From NCBI GenBank assembly GCA_964304625.1, contig OZ199840.1, positions 2,170,001 through 2,234,000 on the forward strand: a DNA stretch of 64,000 nucleotides. Direction: 5' to 3'. The position numbers and the translations under genes were made by a program. The stretch comes from Kudoa neothunni (taxonomy: Eukaryota; Cnidaria). Within the stretch, counting starts at the first letter, position 1; each line of letters starts with the position of its first letter. The notes beneath the pieces were generated by a model. That model had not been told where the DNA came from, did not search any database, and saw only the letters and a list, made by a program, of their open reading frames with translations. Shown here piece after piece: positions 12,208 through 24,771 of the stretch.

Positions 12208-12829
12208 CAGTGGTTTTCAACTGAGGATCCGCGGCAGGAATATCTATGAAATTTTATTTGGCAACCAAATTTTAATAAATTTTGCCGATATTTATGGCGA
12301 TGTCAAATATGAACAATTTTGTTCATTTTAATAAATTATTATTCTCCATAACACGTACATAAATTTAGAATAATTCTAATAATAAAGGTTTTAAACCTTT
12401 TAATTTGTTAAAATAACACTGAATGATGGTGGCTATGCGTTAAGAATCTGAGTTCGTTTTTGAATGCAAGAGCCCGAATTTCATCAGATTTTGTTATCGT
12501 TTCGTCTTTTTTCCTTTAAAAATATTCTGCGTAGCAAGCATTCTGTGATACCAGAAATCGTGTTGTTCTGTCGCAAATGAAACAACAGAAGATGAATGAC
12601 CCATGCTTGCCTTCATTTATGAACAATATTCAAAAAGTTATCACTTTTGAGTCAACGCTTTAACATGGAGACCAAAAATATCCAAATATTGTTGATGTTA
12701 TCCAGCGCAATTTGAAATATAGTTTTCAGTAAGATTATAAACGTACATATTTTAAAACTTGTATTTTCTTCATTTGGGTTTAATTTTATAAGTGGGGCTC
12801 CGCGGTTCCAAAAAGAATGAGAACCACTG
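12208..12829. mobile_element. Non-autonomous hAT-like element (about 620 bp)
   Basis: The ends are imperfect inverted repeats: CAGTGGTTTTCAACTGAG at the left and, read inward from the right, CAGTGGTTCTCATTC, with a further shared CCGCGG/CCGCGGAG motif. The flanks show a probable 8-bp target duplication, tTCTATAG (12200-12207) and gTCTATAG (12830-12837), matching at 7 of 8. Such termini and 8-bp duplications are characteristic of hAT elements. No transposase frame was found inside, so it is probably a MITE. Confidence 0.75.
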
Positions 12830-12847
12830 GTCTATAGAAATCTGTTA

Positions 12848-14094
12848 CGGGGTTTTACATCCAAGTTGGGATGCGTCGACGATTAAATTGGGATTCTGCA
12901 ATTTACGTTTTGACGAGATTGAGATTAGATTTAAATTTTCAAGTTAGTTTCTCATGAAAACATGGTCAAATACAATAAAATAACCGACCATGAAAGATAG
13001 AAAATCCGTTGCCTTGTCGTTGACGACGGCAGGTCGCATGTTGAAGTGGCAGAATAATTTAAACTGAGCACTTCGACTGTTAACAATACTGTAAAAATAT
13101 ATAATGAATCCGATAATACCATAATCGAACTAAAAAGAGGAGGAGCGAGACGTGTCGTTGTGAATGATGAAATTAAAAGGCAACTTATTAAACTCGTTGA
13201 CGATGACTGCACAATTTCTGTTTCTATGATAATAGAGAAATTAGATCTTAGAGTGTCTGAAACAACCGTGTGGAGATGGCTAAAGTCATTTCATCTCATT
13301 TTTAAGACGACGAGAAGTGTTCCATTAAGCCGAAATTCTGACAGAACCAAGCTCAAAGAAAAGAATGTGTAGAATGATATGGAAATCTTCCAATTCATGT
13401 CAGGTATGAAAAATTAAGTCTAGTGGATGAAAGTCCCTTCAATTTACATATGCTGCGAATTCATGGCCGTGCGTTGAGAGGTGTCACTCCGAATTCTGTT
13501 GTTCAAAATAGTCGAGGAAAGAATATAACTCTGATCTTTGCTGTTTCTGCCAAAGGAGTCGTTCATTGTGAGGCAAATTTTCAAAGCGTAAATATTGAAA
13601 TTTTTCAGACGTTTCTGAAAAAAAATGAAGAAACTGTGGGGCACGATGATTTTATTATCGTAATGGATAACGTGAGATTTCATCACGCGAATCAAGAATT
13701 CTCTGATAATGATACTCCAAAAGTTCATTATTTACCCATGTTACTCATCATTTTTGAGCCCATGTGAGGAGGTATTTTTATTGATAAAGTCACGCATTAG
13801 ATGTCATGTGTTATTGAATGGAAGAATGATGAATGCTTGTAACTCCGTTACAGAGGAGGAAACTATTAAAATTTTCTATCATTTTGAATCGAATCATTCA
13901 TCGGAAAATGCCATCGCTTGGAAAACATCGGTAGAGACTACTCACTATTATATTATACCATAATATGCTATATTTATTTGATTATGTTTTTTTATGCTTA
14001 AATCATTAATGTTTTGTGGATATTTCAGAAATAAATATTGCGCAATCCCAATTTTATTTTCGACGCATCCCACCAACTTGGATGTAACAACCGG
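12848..14094 (+). mobile_element. Tc1/mariner-type transposon with both TIRs (1,247 bp)
   Basis: TA dinucleotides at 12846-12847 and 14095-14096 flank inverted repeats of roughly 45-50 bp. Both ends read inward as TTACATCCAAGTTG, then GGGATGCGTCGA, then AAATTGGGATT, with a few substitutions and a 2-3 nt indel. TA duplication and a central transposase pseudogene place it in the Tc1/mariner superfamily. It starts 18 bp to the right of the hAT-like element, and its right TA directly touches a Helitron-like 5' end at 14097. Confidence 0.9.
12962..13963 (+). pseudogene. Tc1/mariner transposase, multiply broken
   Basis: Translation from ATG 12962 gives an N-terminal HTH region with two early stops, then an open HTH/linker section (13160-13372). 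A DDE section follows (13423-13767) with the D-E-S-P-F-N-L-H block (first Asp) and V-M-D-N-V-R-F-H-H (second Asp). Near 13740 a frameshift moves the remaining part, containing P-C-E-E-V-F-L-L-I-K (equivalent of N-P-I-E-x-x-F), into another frame up to 13963. The catalytic motifs can be seen but the gene cannot make a full product. Confidence 0.85.
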
Positions 14095-14096
14095 TA

Positions 14097-14290
14097 TCTA
14101 TATAAAGCTAAGTTGTCCATATGTGCGCCAATGTGTATGCATGCGCAAAATTACCATAACTCTATAAATTATTTTTATAGCGCAAAATATTCCAACAAAT
14201 GTTTAGAAAATGGTGATTCTGCTGATCTAAAGTTTGTTAAGCGGATCACATTGGTTCAGCAACAGGATTAACAATTGGTTATGTTATAGT
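14097..14290 (+). repeat. Helitron-like repeat, subfamily 2, 5' end
   Basis: The sequence starts TCTATATAAAGCTAAGTTGT directly after the mariner TA and matches the start of the copy at 61001. Both share later blocks, GTTTAGAAAAT-GTGATT and AAAGTTTGTT, and a GGATTAACA near the end of the alignment. A TC start preceded by A fits Helitron insertion. The similarity could not be followed reliably past about 14290. Confidence 0.6.
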
Positions 14291-15160
14291 GATGGGTGGT
14301 TAAAATTAACTTTCACGCTTATACACTATTAAATCTTAACGAAAAGTAACGGCTCGTAGTTTAAACTAGTGGATGCATTGCAATGCATCAGGAAAGTTTT
14401 GTAAAAGTTGTTTAAAATTGAATAATTTTCTGGAGAGGAAACAATCCATTCACTTATAAACCGATTGTAATTTGTTAAAAGCACTAAAAGGGGAAATAAA
14501 CCGACATGTTATAGATTAAAACACAACTTAAATCAGCTGGCATTGTCAATCGCGCAGTCCCTCCACGCCGTAGATTATTCTACGTGGCGCTATGACATAC
14601 ACGCGCGCATTACGATAAAATGCCCCTTTGGCGGAATTGTGTGGCCCAACTGTTCCGTTCATGTATTTTTGCGCTTTCACGAGGAGAGTGGAAGGTTTAT
14701 TAACGTTAAACATAATAATTATGAATTTTAAATGTTTACACAGATAATTAAATTGAAAGAACTCCTTATATTTCATTATATCAATAGAATGGCAATAATC
14801 AATAATGGTTCGGCTTTGCGCATCTATGTTTTGTGAATTATTAACACGCTTTTAAATTTGAATTATACATGAAATAAATCAGGAAAACCTTGAATTCTCG
14901 AATCCAAAGTATAGACGTATTTACTTAGCAAAAAAATCGTAATTATTTTTCTTTTCTCTAAAACGGAGTACGCATTAATTAGATTGAATGATACAGAATT
15001 TTAAGACCTAAATGCAACGGTGTCGGATCAAGATTAAACCGATTCGAGAAATTACAAATAATCATGTCGGAGTATAACTCATCACAGCTTAACGTCATAA
15101 ATAGAAAATATGTTTCTTTAGACGACACGAAGGAAGAAATTATCATTAGGTTATATATAG
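14291..15160. other. Intergenic or degenerate repeat sequence, nothing recognised
   Basis: Short open frames occur on both strands around 14540-14780, but they mirror each other and show no domain. I see nothing here that I can support as a gene. Confidence 0.4.
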
Positions 15161-16946
15161 CAGTGTTTCCCAACCTGGAGTCATGAAGGATTTTGTGTGG
15201 GTCTTAAAATTTTCTGACTAATTTGGACGGCGCAGGAAAACGCGGACCCATCCATTCTGTGTAGGATACGGATACCTTTGAAATGGAGAATATTCTTTAA
15301 CTATGGACTTAAGATATATTGATACAATATAAATATTAACTTGATTTAAGTTGCATGTTGTTTCATGAGTAACAGAGCATATATCAAGCTGGGGAACAAT
15401 AAAAAAGCTTACCTCATCATGCGACCTGAAACGGTCAACACGTTTCCTAAGCAGACAATACTCATTCTCTCGTCCGTTTGTTTGTTTTTGGTACAAATGA
15501 AAATTCATTCAAATACAAATCAAACAAATATGCGAGTTAATTTTTCTATTCATTAAATTTTAGACACGTAACTATTTACCTATTTCTTGGAACTATTTGA
15601 TTTCATACGTTTTTCAATTTTTAGTTATTTAATACTTACATGAAATCTTTCAAAATATGTTTACAAGGAGCGAACATTTTAAGAGAATATACTGAACATT
15701 AAAATTAGCTATTAAAATTGAAACCATTTACAACACTTCAGTTTCCTCCCGGAATTAAAAATCCCAACCTAAAAAGTATAAGCGTTATCCATCTAAAATT
15801 CTTCTGTTGAAAGAATTTTGTTAGTTCATAACATTAGCTTAGATGAAATTTCGCACGTCCAAAGAATATTTTTTTACAGTCCTTTTATATGCCAGTCATT
15901 ATTTATGATCAACGAAATAAATTTTTAAGTATTTTTTAACAGAAACTATTATAGAACTAGAGTTAACTTATAAAGGATTCAACTTTTATAAATACTGTGC
16001 TCATACTTAAAAAACAAGAAAGTATTCGAATATGTACTAATTTTAATTAACAAAAAAAAATTGAATGAATTATTTTAAAACAATTTAAATTGCATATATA
16101 TTTTTCTCATATATTTTTGACTCAATAATGACTTTAACTAATGGATTCAATAAAGAAATTTAATTCGTCAAGACTATTGATGGGAATAATGAACTTATAT
16201 TTTCGCTTTAACTACAAAATTAATTTTAACAAATGAGAAACTATGTAATTTGTTTGAAACAAAATAATGATATTGATTATGTATTATATGTAGAACAAAA
16301 ACGTATTTTACATCAAGAACCAATATATTATGAATGAAGCATTCGCATTCGCATTCACATGAAATAAATTGATTATATTTATATTTCATTGAATTCAAAA
16401 GAAAACATGCCATATATGAAACTAAATATTTTTATATGGATAGAGAGAAATTATAAATAAAAACATTTTGTGTTAATTGCACTGAATATTGAATGTGGAG
16501 GAAAAAAGTTAGCAAATACTAATAATTTTTTAATTTTTATTTATATCATTGAGCCCGACAACTAATTTAGAAAAAATAACTAATAATAAATATTAAAAAT
16601 AGAAAAATTATATATAAAATAATTAAAATTCGGGAATATCACGTAAATCATTAAAAACCACATGATAAGTGAATATGGGAGTAGCTTTATGGTTGAATAA
16701 TATTGGGTTCAAGTAAAAAATTACTACTTCAAAAGTTCAGTAAAATTAATGGTAAATAATATTTTTAGATTAACAGTTAAAAAATAATTATGATAAAGTA
16801 TACAATTTAAATTATATGTAATATTGGATAAAAATATAATTAAAAGAATAACTTTTAATTCTAGCAAACATTTTAAAATTTACGTGGGTCACCGGATATT
16901 TGTTTGAAAAATATGGGTCACGCCCGAAAAAGGTTGGGAAGCACTG
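15161..16946. mobile_element. Non-autonomous element with hAT-like ends (about 1.8 kb)
   Basis: The left end reads CAGTGTTTCCCAACCTGGAG and the right end, read inward, CAGTGCTTCCCAACCTTTTT: 15 of the first 16 bases agree. Both ends also carry a nearby GGGTC/GTGGGTC motif. CAGxGxTTCCCAACC is a common hAT terminus. The 8 bases outside the two ends do not match convincingly, so the ends may belong to two copies or the duplication has decayed. The AT-rich interior has no transposase. Confidence 0.55.
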
Positions 16947-16969
16947 ATCTCAACTATATAGCGTTAGTT

Positions 16970-18440
16970 AAACTGTTTTTGAGAGATGTTAAGGAAAATT
17001 GTACCTATGACCGAAGTTTCACAACTATTGGCCTTCATAAATCCACAATTTTATGGTTCTTAAAAAAAGGAATTCGAAGATAATGATGATGAGACCGATG
17101 AAGAATGCATTCTTTAGAAAAGAGATGGGACGGGGAGGTCAAAATTAACAACCGCCCATAAATCATATATCCCAAGTTTAGTGAAGGATTACGCAATTAC
17201 ATTAGATTCAATCGCCAAGAAACTACAAGAAGAACATAATATCGGTGTTTCTAGGTAGATAGTTGCTAATTGTTTAAACGAGTTCCCATTATATCCTCAA
17301 AAAATTTCAGTTGTACCGATTGCGACACATTCTCATGGTTGCATTTCAAAATGCAAATGTGTTTTTATTAATTATCAGCAATGTTATTTATTAGTTATTT
17401 TTTAGAATATCTGCAATGTAAACCACTCGATTTTCCTGTAATTTGCATTGATTTTATTTTGTTTACAAGGTAAAACCCCTGGCACAACTCATTAGGTTGT
17501 GGAACTCTGGTTGGTCAGACCTCTTCCATTAACGCTGTAGGCACCACAAGACGTAACATGAAACCCCACCACTTATCCTTATGCGGTAATGTGGGACTTT
17601 AACCCACTAAACATCTCCGTCTCAGGGCGACCACCACCCCAAACCCTATCCCTTTAAGGACGTTGGCTCTATGAGGCCTGCAAATTACTTGCCTTACGAT
17701 GTGAATAGGAGATCCCAACTCCTATTCACGCGAATTGGCTGCTAGCGCACCCACCTCACAGCGAGCGTACATTGTAACCACAGCTCCCAAATATGGGATA
17801 GAGATCCACCAACATGGTGGCAGTAGTTTGACCACCGGTGGATTAGATCTCATTACCACAAGGTTCTGAACCCGAGTGTCACACCGATGTGCTATCTGTC
17901 CTCATTTACATTGATGAGTCTGACTCCTCGTTCTCTATGAGACAAACATTTGGAAGGTCATTTTAAGGTTTACGAGCGAACCTTAAAGTAAAAAGTATTC
18001 GATCCAAAAACATCACACTGGTAGTTGCTATTAGCTCTGAAAAGTTTGGATTTTTCAGCTGGAAAGTGGAACAATGAATCAGCAAGTTTTCTATGTTTTC
18101 ATAGTAAAAACTTCTTGTTGATTTATCGAGCGACAGAATTCAAAATGCGACGTCAATTATGGACCAATGTAAGATTTCATAAAACCGATCTTATTCGTCC
18201 AAAAATTGATTCAAATGGCCATAAGCTTTTGTTTTTGGCTCCATATTCACTATTCCTCAATCCTATAGAGGAATTCTTCCACCAAGTAAAATCGATCATC
18301 CAAAGAAAAACGTCCACAAATACAGTTGAATTAATGAAAGCTATCTTGGATCATCCCGATGAAATAACACCTGCCCATCTTCAAAATTATTCTAGTAACG
18401 CAGGTTCGTATTTCTCAAGATGTTTAGATATGGAATAAAT
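16970..18440 (+). pseudogene. Tc1/mariner transposase relic interrupted by a GC-rich segment
   Basis: Plus-strand pieces at 16970-17330 read as a transposase N-terminal HTH region (G-R-S-K-L-T-T-A-H-K and L-D-S-I-A-K-K-L-Q-E-E-H). After about 650 bp of unrelated DNA, the C-terminal DDE half follows at 18025-18438, with L-L-F-L-A-P-Y-S-L-F-L-N-P-I-E-E-F-F (second half of the catalytic region) and a Tc1-like C-terminus. The central D-E-x block and the usual M-D-N motif are lost or altered. Several stops and frame changes mark it as dead. Confidence 0.75.
17470..17960. other. GC-rich block of unknown origin with a perfect hairpin
   Basis: By counting several 60-base lines, this block is about 50% G+C against about 25-30% around it. 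It contains no long frame. At 17701-17729 an 11-bp perfect inverted repeat (GTGAATAGGAG / CTCCTATTCAC) with a 7-nt loop is visible. The block interrupts the mariner relic and has no recognised terminal repeats. It might be a retroposon tail or SINE-like insertion, but I recognise no tRNA or 7SL-type promoter boxes with confidence. Confidence 0.6.
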
Positions 18441-18449
18441 AGAAAACTA

Positions 18450-18960
18450 ATACTTATATGCTATTCATTATTAATCTATTTGACACACTCACTGTTGCAT
18501 TTGAACCGACATCGTCGCATAAAAGTCCTCAAATACCGTATATTGATTATTTATTATAAGTTTCCAGGTTTTAGTGAAGTTATTTTTCATAATTCGTCTT
18601 CTGACTTAATAAAAATATCAACAAATATTTATTACAAAATTATAAAATGAAGCAACAATTAGGATGTGAAAATATTTATAAGTATAAAGGATCACCATTT
18701 GCTACGATATATGCGTATTTCAATACTCTAAGGAAACATCCAAATTAAAGTTTGTAATGATTCAAGGGCTTTTGTGGAGAAACATTAATTTTTCCTATTA
18801 TTTTTAAGAATCAAATAATGTAATCCTATAAGACTTATTATAATAAATGAAAAATCGTGTTTTATAGTTTTCTGATATACAATAATTTTTACTCCACGAA
18901 TATTGCAAGCATTATTTTAATAAATTCAACCGATAAAGGAATAATTATTTACACGTATGT
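18450..18960. other. AT-rich intergenic sequence
   Basis: No domain, repeat end or RNA gene was recognised between the mariner relic and the Helitron-like copy that follows. Confidence 0.4.
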
Positions 18961-18969
18961 ACTAACGGA

Positions 18970-21481
18970 TATGCAGTTAGGAGAATAGTTTTATATGAAT
19001 ACGGATGAGACCGGGGGTGTTGCAGTTCTACACTTCCATACACGAATCTCAACTGTTAACCGAATTATATAATTCATCTTTATGTATAGGGTTAATGCGT
19101 CTACGTTGATATTTATGTGAATACCCTCCTTATTTCTGGAGTTTTAAAGTAATTGATTCTATAAGCATACTTTGAGGTATGTATGAATGGATTTAGATAT
19201 GAAATAAGTTTGTTTTCATCATTAATAGCGAAAGAGACTAGGAGAAGCATGAGATAATCAAACAGATTGAGTCTTCATTATATAGGGTTTGTTGAGCGTT
19301 ATCACCAACTTTTCAAGTAATTGTGTCGATTTGTCAAGCATTGGTTCCGTAGATTTCGATGAAATCGTCCGCTCTGTTGAACCATTAGTGATTAAATCCA
19401 ATGTAGGTGTTTGTGTTCTTATTTCATCTAATAAATAAATTATTTGTGTTGACATTGAAGCAATTTGTAGCTGTTTTTGGGAGAAATGCGCTAAAATTTA
19501 TGCCAAGCCAAGAGATACGGTATTTCTCGATCAAGTTGCAAGCCACGCGTGTATCATAGTATCATGGCGGGTGAACGATCACAAATTTCAGAGAAAGAAT
19601 CGATTAGTTCAACTCAAGTGAAAAAAAATAATTCTATGATTAGCGCAGAGACTTGGGGGTCGATTGTAATAAACCATAAAGTATGTCTACTTATATAAAC
19701 TTCACTTTATAATTATTAAGACTGGGAAAACAAATCGACAAATAGCGAGTGACTAACTTCCATGAATCGTCAGTTGGTCGCATCGTAAAAAAATATAATG
19801 AAACAGGGTCGTTTTGAGAAAAATCACTGGAGGAGAGAATCGCTCCATTTTAAATGAAGAGCACAAAATTTTTATTATTTCTGAAGTCGACAATAATTGC
19901 ACGTTTTCGTTGTATCAGTCGTGCGAAAAACTTTCTGATCAATTCGAGATCAAAGCTTTGAGACACAATCCAACAGGCCCTAAACGAATTTCATTACACA
20001 CTCAAAAAGATCTCGCCGTTCCAATTGATAATAACTCACCTCGCACGATTTCAGTAAAATATGAGTATGTTATTTTCCCCATAATTTTTTTAAATTAACA
20101 AATTTAGGTATGTGAATGATTATATCAGACTGGAACCAAATTATATCGACATGATCTTTATAGGTGAGTGGGGATTTTCATTGGAGACTCGTAGATCTCA
20201 AGGAGGATCTGCTTCCGCCTTAAGAGCTAATTTGAAAGCGAAAACCATAAAATCGCAAAATATTTTCTTAATTGCCGCAATGAGCTAAACCAAAATTTGT
20301 GGATTTAAGCATCATAAGAGCGTGTAAATTAGGCAGCTTTTTTCACAGCCTAATTTACGAGAGGAACTATTCAAAACTTTGTCACAAGATGTAAATAAAA
20401 AATGCGTGTTAATAATGGACAATGTTGTTTTCCCCAAAACCGAAAGTGTGAGAAGGCTCATTGAAAATAATGTGCATAAATTACTATTGCTACCTCCATA
20501 TTCATCTTTGTTGAATCCAATTGAAAAGGTTTTCGCTCAATTTAAATCGATTGTAAAAAGGAGGTCACCAAAAACTCATGAAGAATTAATAGAATCCATT
20601 GAGAAATAACGAGGAGATTTCATCGGTATGTTGCCAAAATTATGTGAGACATTCCAAGTCTTACTTCGTTGCTACTCTTCAAAAAGAGCGAATTAACAAT
20701 TAGAATTATTTTAGAGCATACTGTTGGATTATCCAGGACCTGCTACCGCTCCACTTTGAGAGTATAATACTAGGAGAATGAAATCTCTAATAAGTCACCC
20801 GCTCTCGCAGCTTGCACATTTATAAACTTTATATTATTATTAAAATCGCGTGGTTGTTAGTTTAGTAAAACGTGTTTCTATGGCCGCATTTAATTTAACA
20901 CACACAACACTAATTTTTTTTTCGTGTAGCTTGGAGATAGTATTTAATTTTGAGAGAGAGACTTTCATGTTGTTTGAACACACTTGTAACTTAATTGAGC
21001 ATAATGGTGGGATACGCGAGTAGCTTGTAACTTGATCGAAGAAATACTGTATTTTTAATTTGAGTAATAAAAATCTATTTTCGTTAATTATTTTCATAGA
21101 AAGTTAATGGTGCGCACATTTTCATATCCAGTTCAAAATTTGACATTAAAAATTCACCGGGCCAAAAAAAAAAACGTTTTAGATGACACTTTAACGGGAT
21201 TTACTAATTCGGGAATGAAAAAAATACGACGCTGGTCTTAACTTATTTAACGTTGATGCTGAGCCACGAAATTTTTAAATGAACGCCCGGACTGGAACAC
21301 TCCTTCAAGGAAATGATCATAATTTAAATTTCATAATCCAAATCGTTTAAGTATGATGATGAAAAATTTTTAGTTATTTTGATTCTATGGGTTAATTCGA
21401 AACTTCAATATATTTTTTGAATGGTATTAAAAACGTCTCTAGGCAAAATCTTCCCCAAGCAATGCCGGTAGTTCGCGCTAT
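18970..21481 (+). repeat. Helitron-like repeat, subfamily 2, with nested mariner
   Basis: The left part (about 19080-19480) matches 35440-35760, including GTAGATTTC-TGAAA-CGTCCG-GTTGAAC. The right part (20725-21481) matches 35758-36399 almost throughout, including ACGTGTTTCTATGGCCGCAT and the 3' end CTTCCCCAAGCAAT. The two halves are separated by the mariner relic at about 19660-20690, so that mariner entered a pre-existing repeat. The end here reads CGCTAT rather than CGCTAG, one base off the family consensus. The 5' terminus is not clear. Confidence 0.7.
19660..20690 (+). pseudogene. Tc1/mariner transposase relic nested in a Helitron-like repeat
   Basis: An HTH-like region near 19720-20000 is followed after several stops by a catalytic fragment at 20379-20609: V-L-I-M-D-N-V-V-F (second Asp) and L-L-L-L-P-P-Y-S-S-L-L-N-P-I-E-K-V-F, then the typical K-S-I-V-K-R-R tail. 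The first catalytic block is not identifiable. Flanking repeat halves on both sides (see the surrounding entry) show it was inserted there; the TIRs could not be read with confidence. Confidence 0.75.
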
Positions 21482-24400
21482 TATATGATAAAAGCGCAAA
21501 GTCTTGTTTTCTCTGGAAACCCAGAAGACCACAAATTAGGGGAAGTCAAAATGTTGGCATACCTTAATACGAAAGGCCTGAGGAGAACGGTCCTTGAATT
21601 AACGGATGAGAATTACCACGAAAAGTTTCAGTACAGAAATCAGCTGACATACTCCTAAATTATTCAATTATTGGATGACAGATCCATCCAATTGATTATG
21701 TACGATGCCAACCAAAATGGCATTATGATTCTAAAGACTCCGTGAATATCACACGTATACAAAATATCACGGATTTCTAATCTATACATTAAACTCTCAA
21801 ATCTTATATTACACGAGGGTGAGGCCATAATGGATTTCCAAATACGAGCGGAATCAATATACAGATATCTAATAGTAACGGGAGAGTCTATATCCGGGAA
21901 CATGGTGATTGCAATGATATTTAACGGATTGCCATATAATTATACTTCATTCGTCATTGTGAGTACACAGAACAACAATTAACACAATGCGGCCGAATTC
22001 AAATCTATGTTGACGGAATACAACGTTACGGTTGCAAACAAATACTACCGTTATGATACAACTGCCACAATGAAACATAAAACATATAAGAAACCCCACG
22101 CTAAACTCGACAAACAAACTAATTCGTGTCATGCTTATGGAACTAAGATCACAAAGCACATCAATGCAGAAACAAAGATTCACTATATTACAAACATTGT
22201 AAGATATCTGGTCATTGTATCAATGCACGCTTTAGGAAGATTCGTAGTTACGTGTTGTAACTAAGTTTGGAATGCGAGCACCAGAAGACGAAAACAGTTT
22301 GAGAGTGAAACAATAAAAGGAATTAGCTTGATGATAAATTTCTGCAGTGTTTAAATACTACATTTTGTATTGACGCAACCCGCATTGTGGCGTGAACTCG
22401 TGGAATAGGTGATGTTTGATGTGTAGAGGAAAGGGTGGCGTTTGGGGATATTATTCATTTGCCATCTACTTGTAGGATAAGGTTATGAAATGGATATTAA
22501 GGGATGAGTATTTCTATTTGGTGAATATTGGGGAGAATCATTTACGATGATTATGAATCACATTAGTCGTTTGCTGGGAAAAAGTTGAGTGTTGTAATTT
22601 TGAGCTGGAAGGAGATTATAATACTTAACATTGTTATAAGAAAAGATTATTTTCATGACATCACGGAAATCTGCAATGATTAATCCTAAAAAAATAAACC
22701 GAAATCGGGAAATTGGTGAAATAGTAAGACTAAAAATGACAAGAATGATGGTAAAGAATGTATTTTCTCTAGTAATTGCTATCATTCCATTGGTAACGAC
22801 GATTCTACCGTCAATGAGAGGAGATTAATAGACTGTGGAGCGAAGACGAATCACATACTGATCAATAAAGTATTGTTTATTAAATTTCCAAGCGATTTCG
22901 TCCCATGCAATCAATTCATTGAATTAACTAATGAAACTAAGACGAACAAACTGATACGGAAATTATCACAAAAACAAAAACCAAAGGTAAATTCAACCAA
23001 TAACCTAATAAAACCATTACAACTATTATAGACGAATGTCTGTGGGCCTATTAACCCAGAAATAAGAGATGACAACATAAATATTGAATTTTGTGGATTG
23101 TTTTTCGAGTCATATGCCTACATATTTCCTTCGAAAAAGGGGGATGCCTATCTTTGTCTAAAACAATTTCTGCCTAATATTTCTCCAATTGATGTAATTA
23201 AGCAAATACACTACGAAAATGAAGGTGAGTTTAAATCCAAAATATTTACGGGTATGAGTAGAAACAACATGATCAAAATGACGTTTACTTGTGCTTATTA
23301 TCTTCATCAAAATGGAAAGGTGATAAGAAATGGGCGAACCTAAAGGGATGGGACCAGATGCTTATCACAAGATAGATGAGTAAAGAATTTTGGAACTATG
23401 CTCTAAGCTGCATGGTATACATCCGAAAAAGTATAATAAGGAAATACAATGATAAAACTCCTTACGAACCGTTCACAGGAAAATACCTAATTTGGATAAA
23501 TGTCATTCGTTTGGAATTGGATATTATGTAAGGAGGGTCACCTAAGAAAGCTAGAACCTTAGTGCGCTGGATGGTCAATTTAGGAGAATTGACGAAAATT
23601 CAAACGGATGATACATCATGTTGGTAAACAACAAGATACATATCTCATGGAATGTTTCATTCGTAAGCATTGACAACGTTGAAATCCCAATAAACATGTA
23701 CGAAAATATTCTTTACTTATTCTCTACAAATTGTACAAGCAACACCGAAAAATTTAAAGACAAAAGTCTACATCAACAACCAACATTGTAAAACAGTACA
23801 AACAACCAAGGCAGAGCTATACCAAACGAATGACCTAAGAGAGAAGCCAGAAAATGAAGTTATTTGTTGTATTACGTTAGCGATGTCAAATATCAAGAAA
23901 TTTAATTTCATGCATCCTACAATGAAGCTATTAATTCCAACGAAGCCTCCAAATGGATATCCGCAATGGACGATGGAATAAATTAATTGGTAGCGAACAA
24001 TACATTTATCTTAACTCATCTACCAGATACAACCAGAGAAATATAAGGAAAATGGGTATTTAATTCAAAGAATAATGACGATAATAAATCGTGATACAAC
24101 GCCCCTTATGTTGCATGCGGTTCTCGCAAAAATACGGAATTGACTACACAAATATTTTTCCTCTACAACTAGCACAAATACAGTTCGAACACTAGTTCAA
24201 TTGCCCGCTGTCTAATCTAGACATACGCATCAAATTGATTTCAAAACGACATATTTAATGCAGATATTGATACTGAGATATTTGTCAAACAATTAAAAAG
24301 TTATTCTAGAACTGATTCAAATGGTAATTATTTGACATGGAGATTTAACAAATCATTATATGGGCTCAAACAAAGTGACCTAAAGTGGAACGAGACTATA

Positions 24401-24564
24401 ACAAAATATTTATTATCATTGGAATGTCAGCAGTACAAAACGGATAACTGTTTATTTACCTAGAACTTTGAAAAATATAAATGTGATGTCATAATCGTAA
24501 TATAGGTTGATGATATGCTATATTCGATTAAAGTATAGACGCAATCGAAAGTATAAAAGAAGAT

Positions 24565-24771
24565 TTGAAAAACAATTTCAAATTTGATGATAGAGGCACG
24601 CTAAGCTATTTCTTAGGTACACATTTCCGAAGAATGAGTGATGGTTCATGGACAATGAACCAGTATCACTTTGTCAATTCAACAATTAGATTCGATATGT
24701 ATGATGGATATGCACTGAATTATATTCCAAATGAAACATTTCATTTCGATGAAAATGATCCGTATGTATGA
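24565..24771 (+). pseudogene. Copia RT C-terminal fragment
   Basis: This open stretch carries the connection after the catalytic domain of copia RT, with the characteristic Y-F-L-G motif followed by a G-S-W-T-M-N-Q-Y-H-F block. The catalytic region just upstream (near 24510, reading V-D-D-M after a stop) is out of a continuous frame. Confidence 0.75.

Noticed and set aside
17470-17960. GC-rich block as an rRNA or tRNA gene
   Set aside because: I could not match it to conserved rRNA cores, nor fold it into a tRNA cloverleaf with A and B boxes; left as unexplained.
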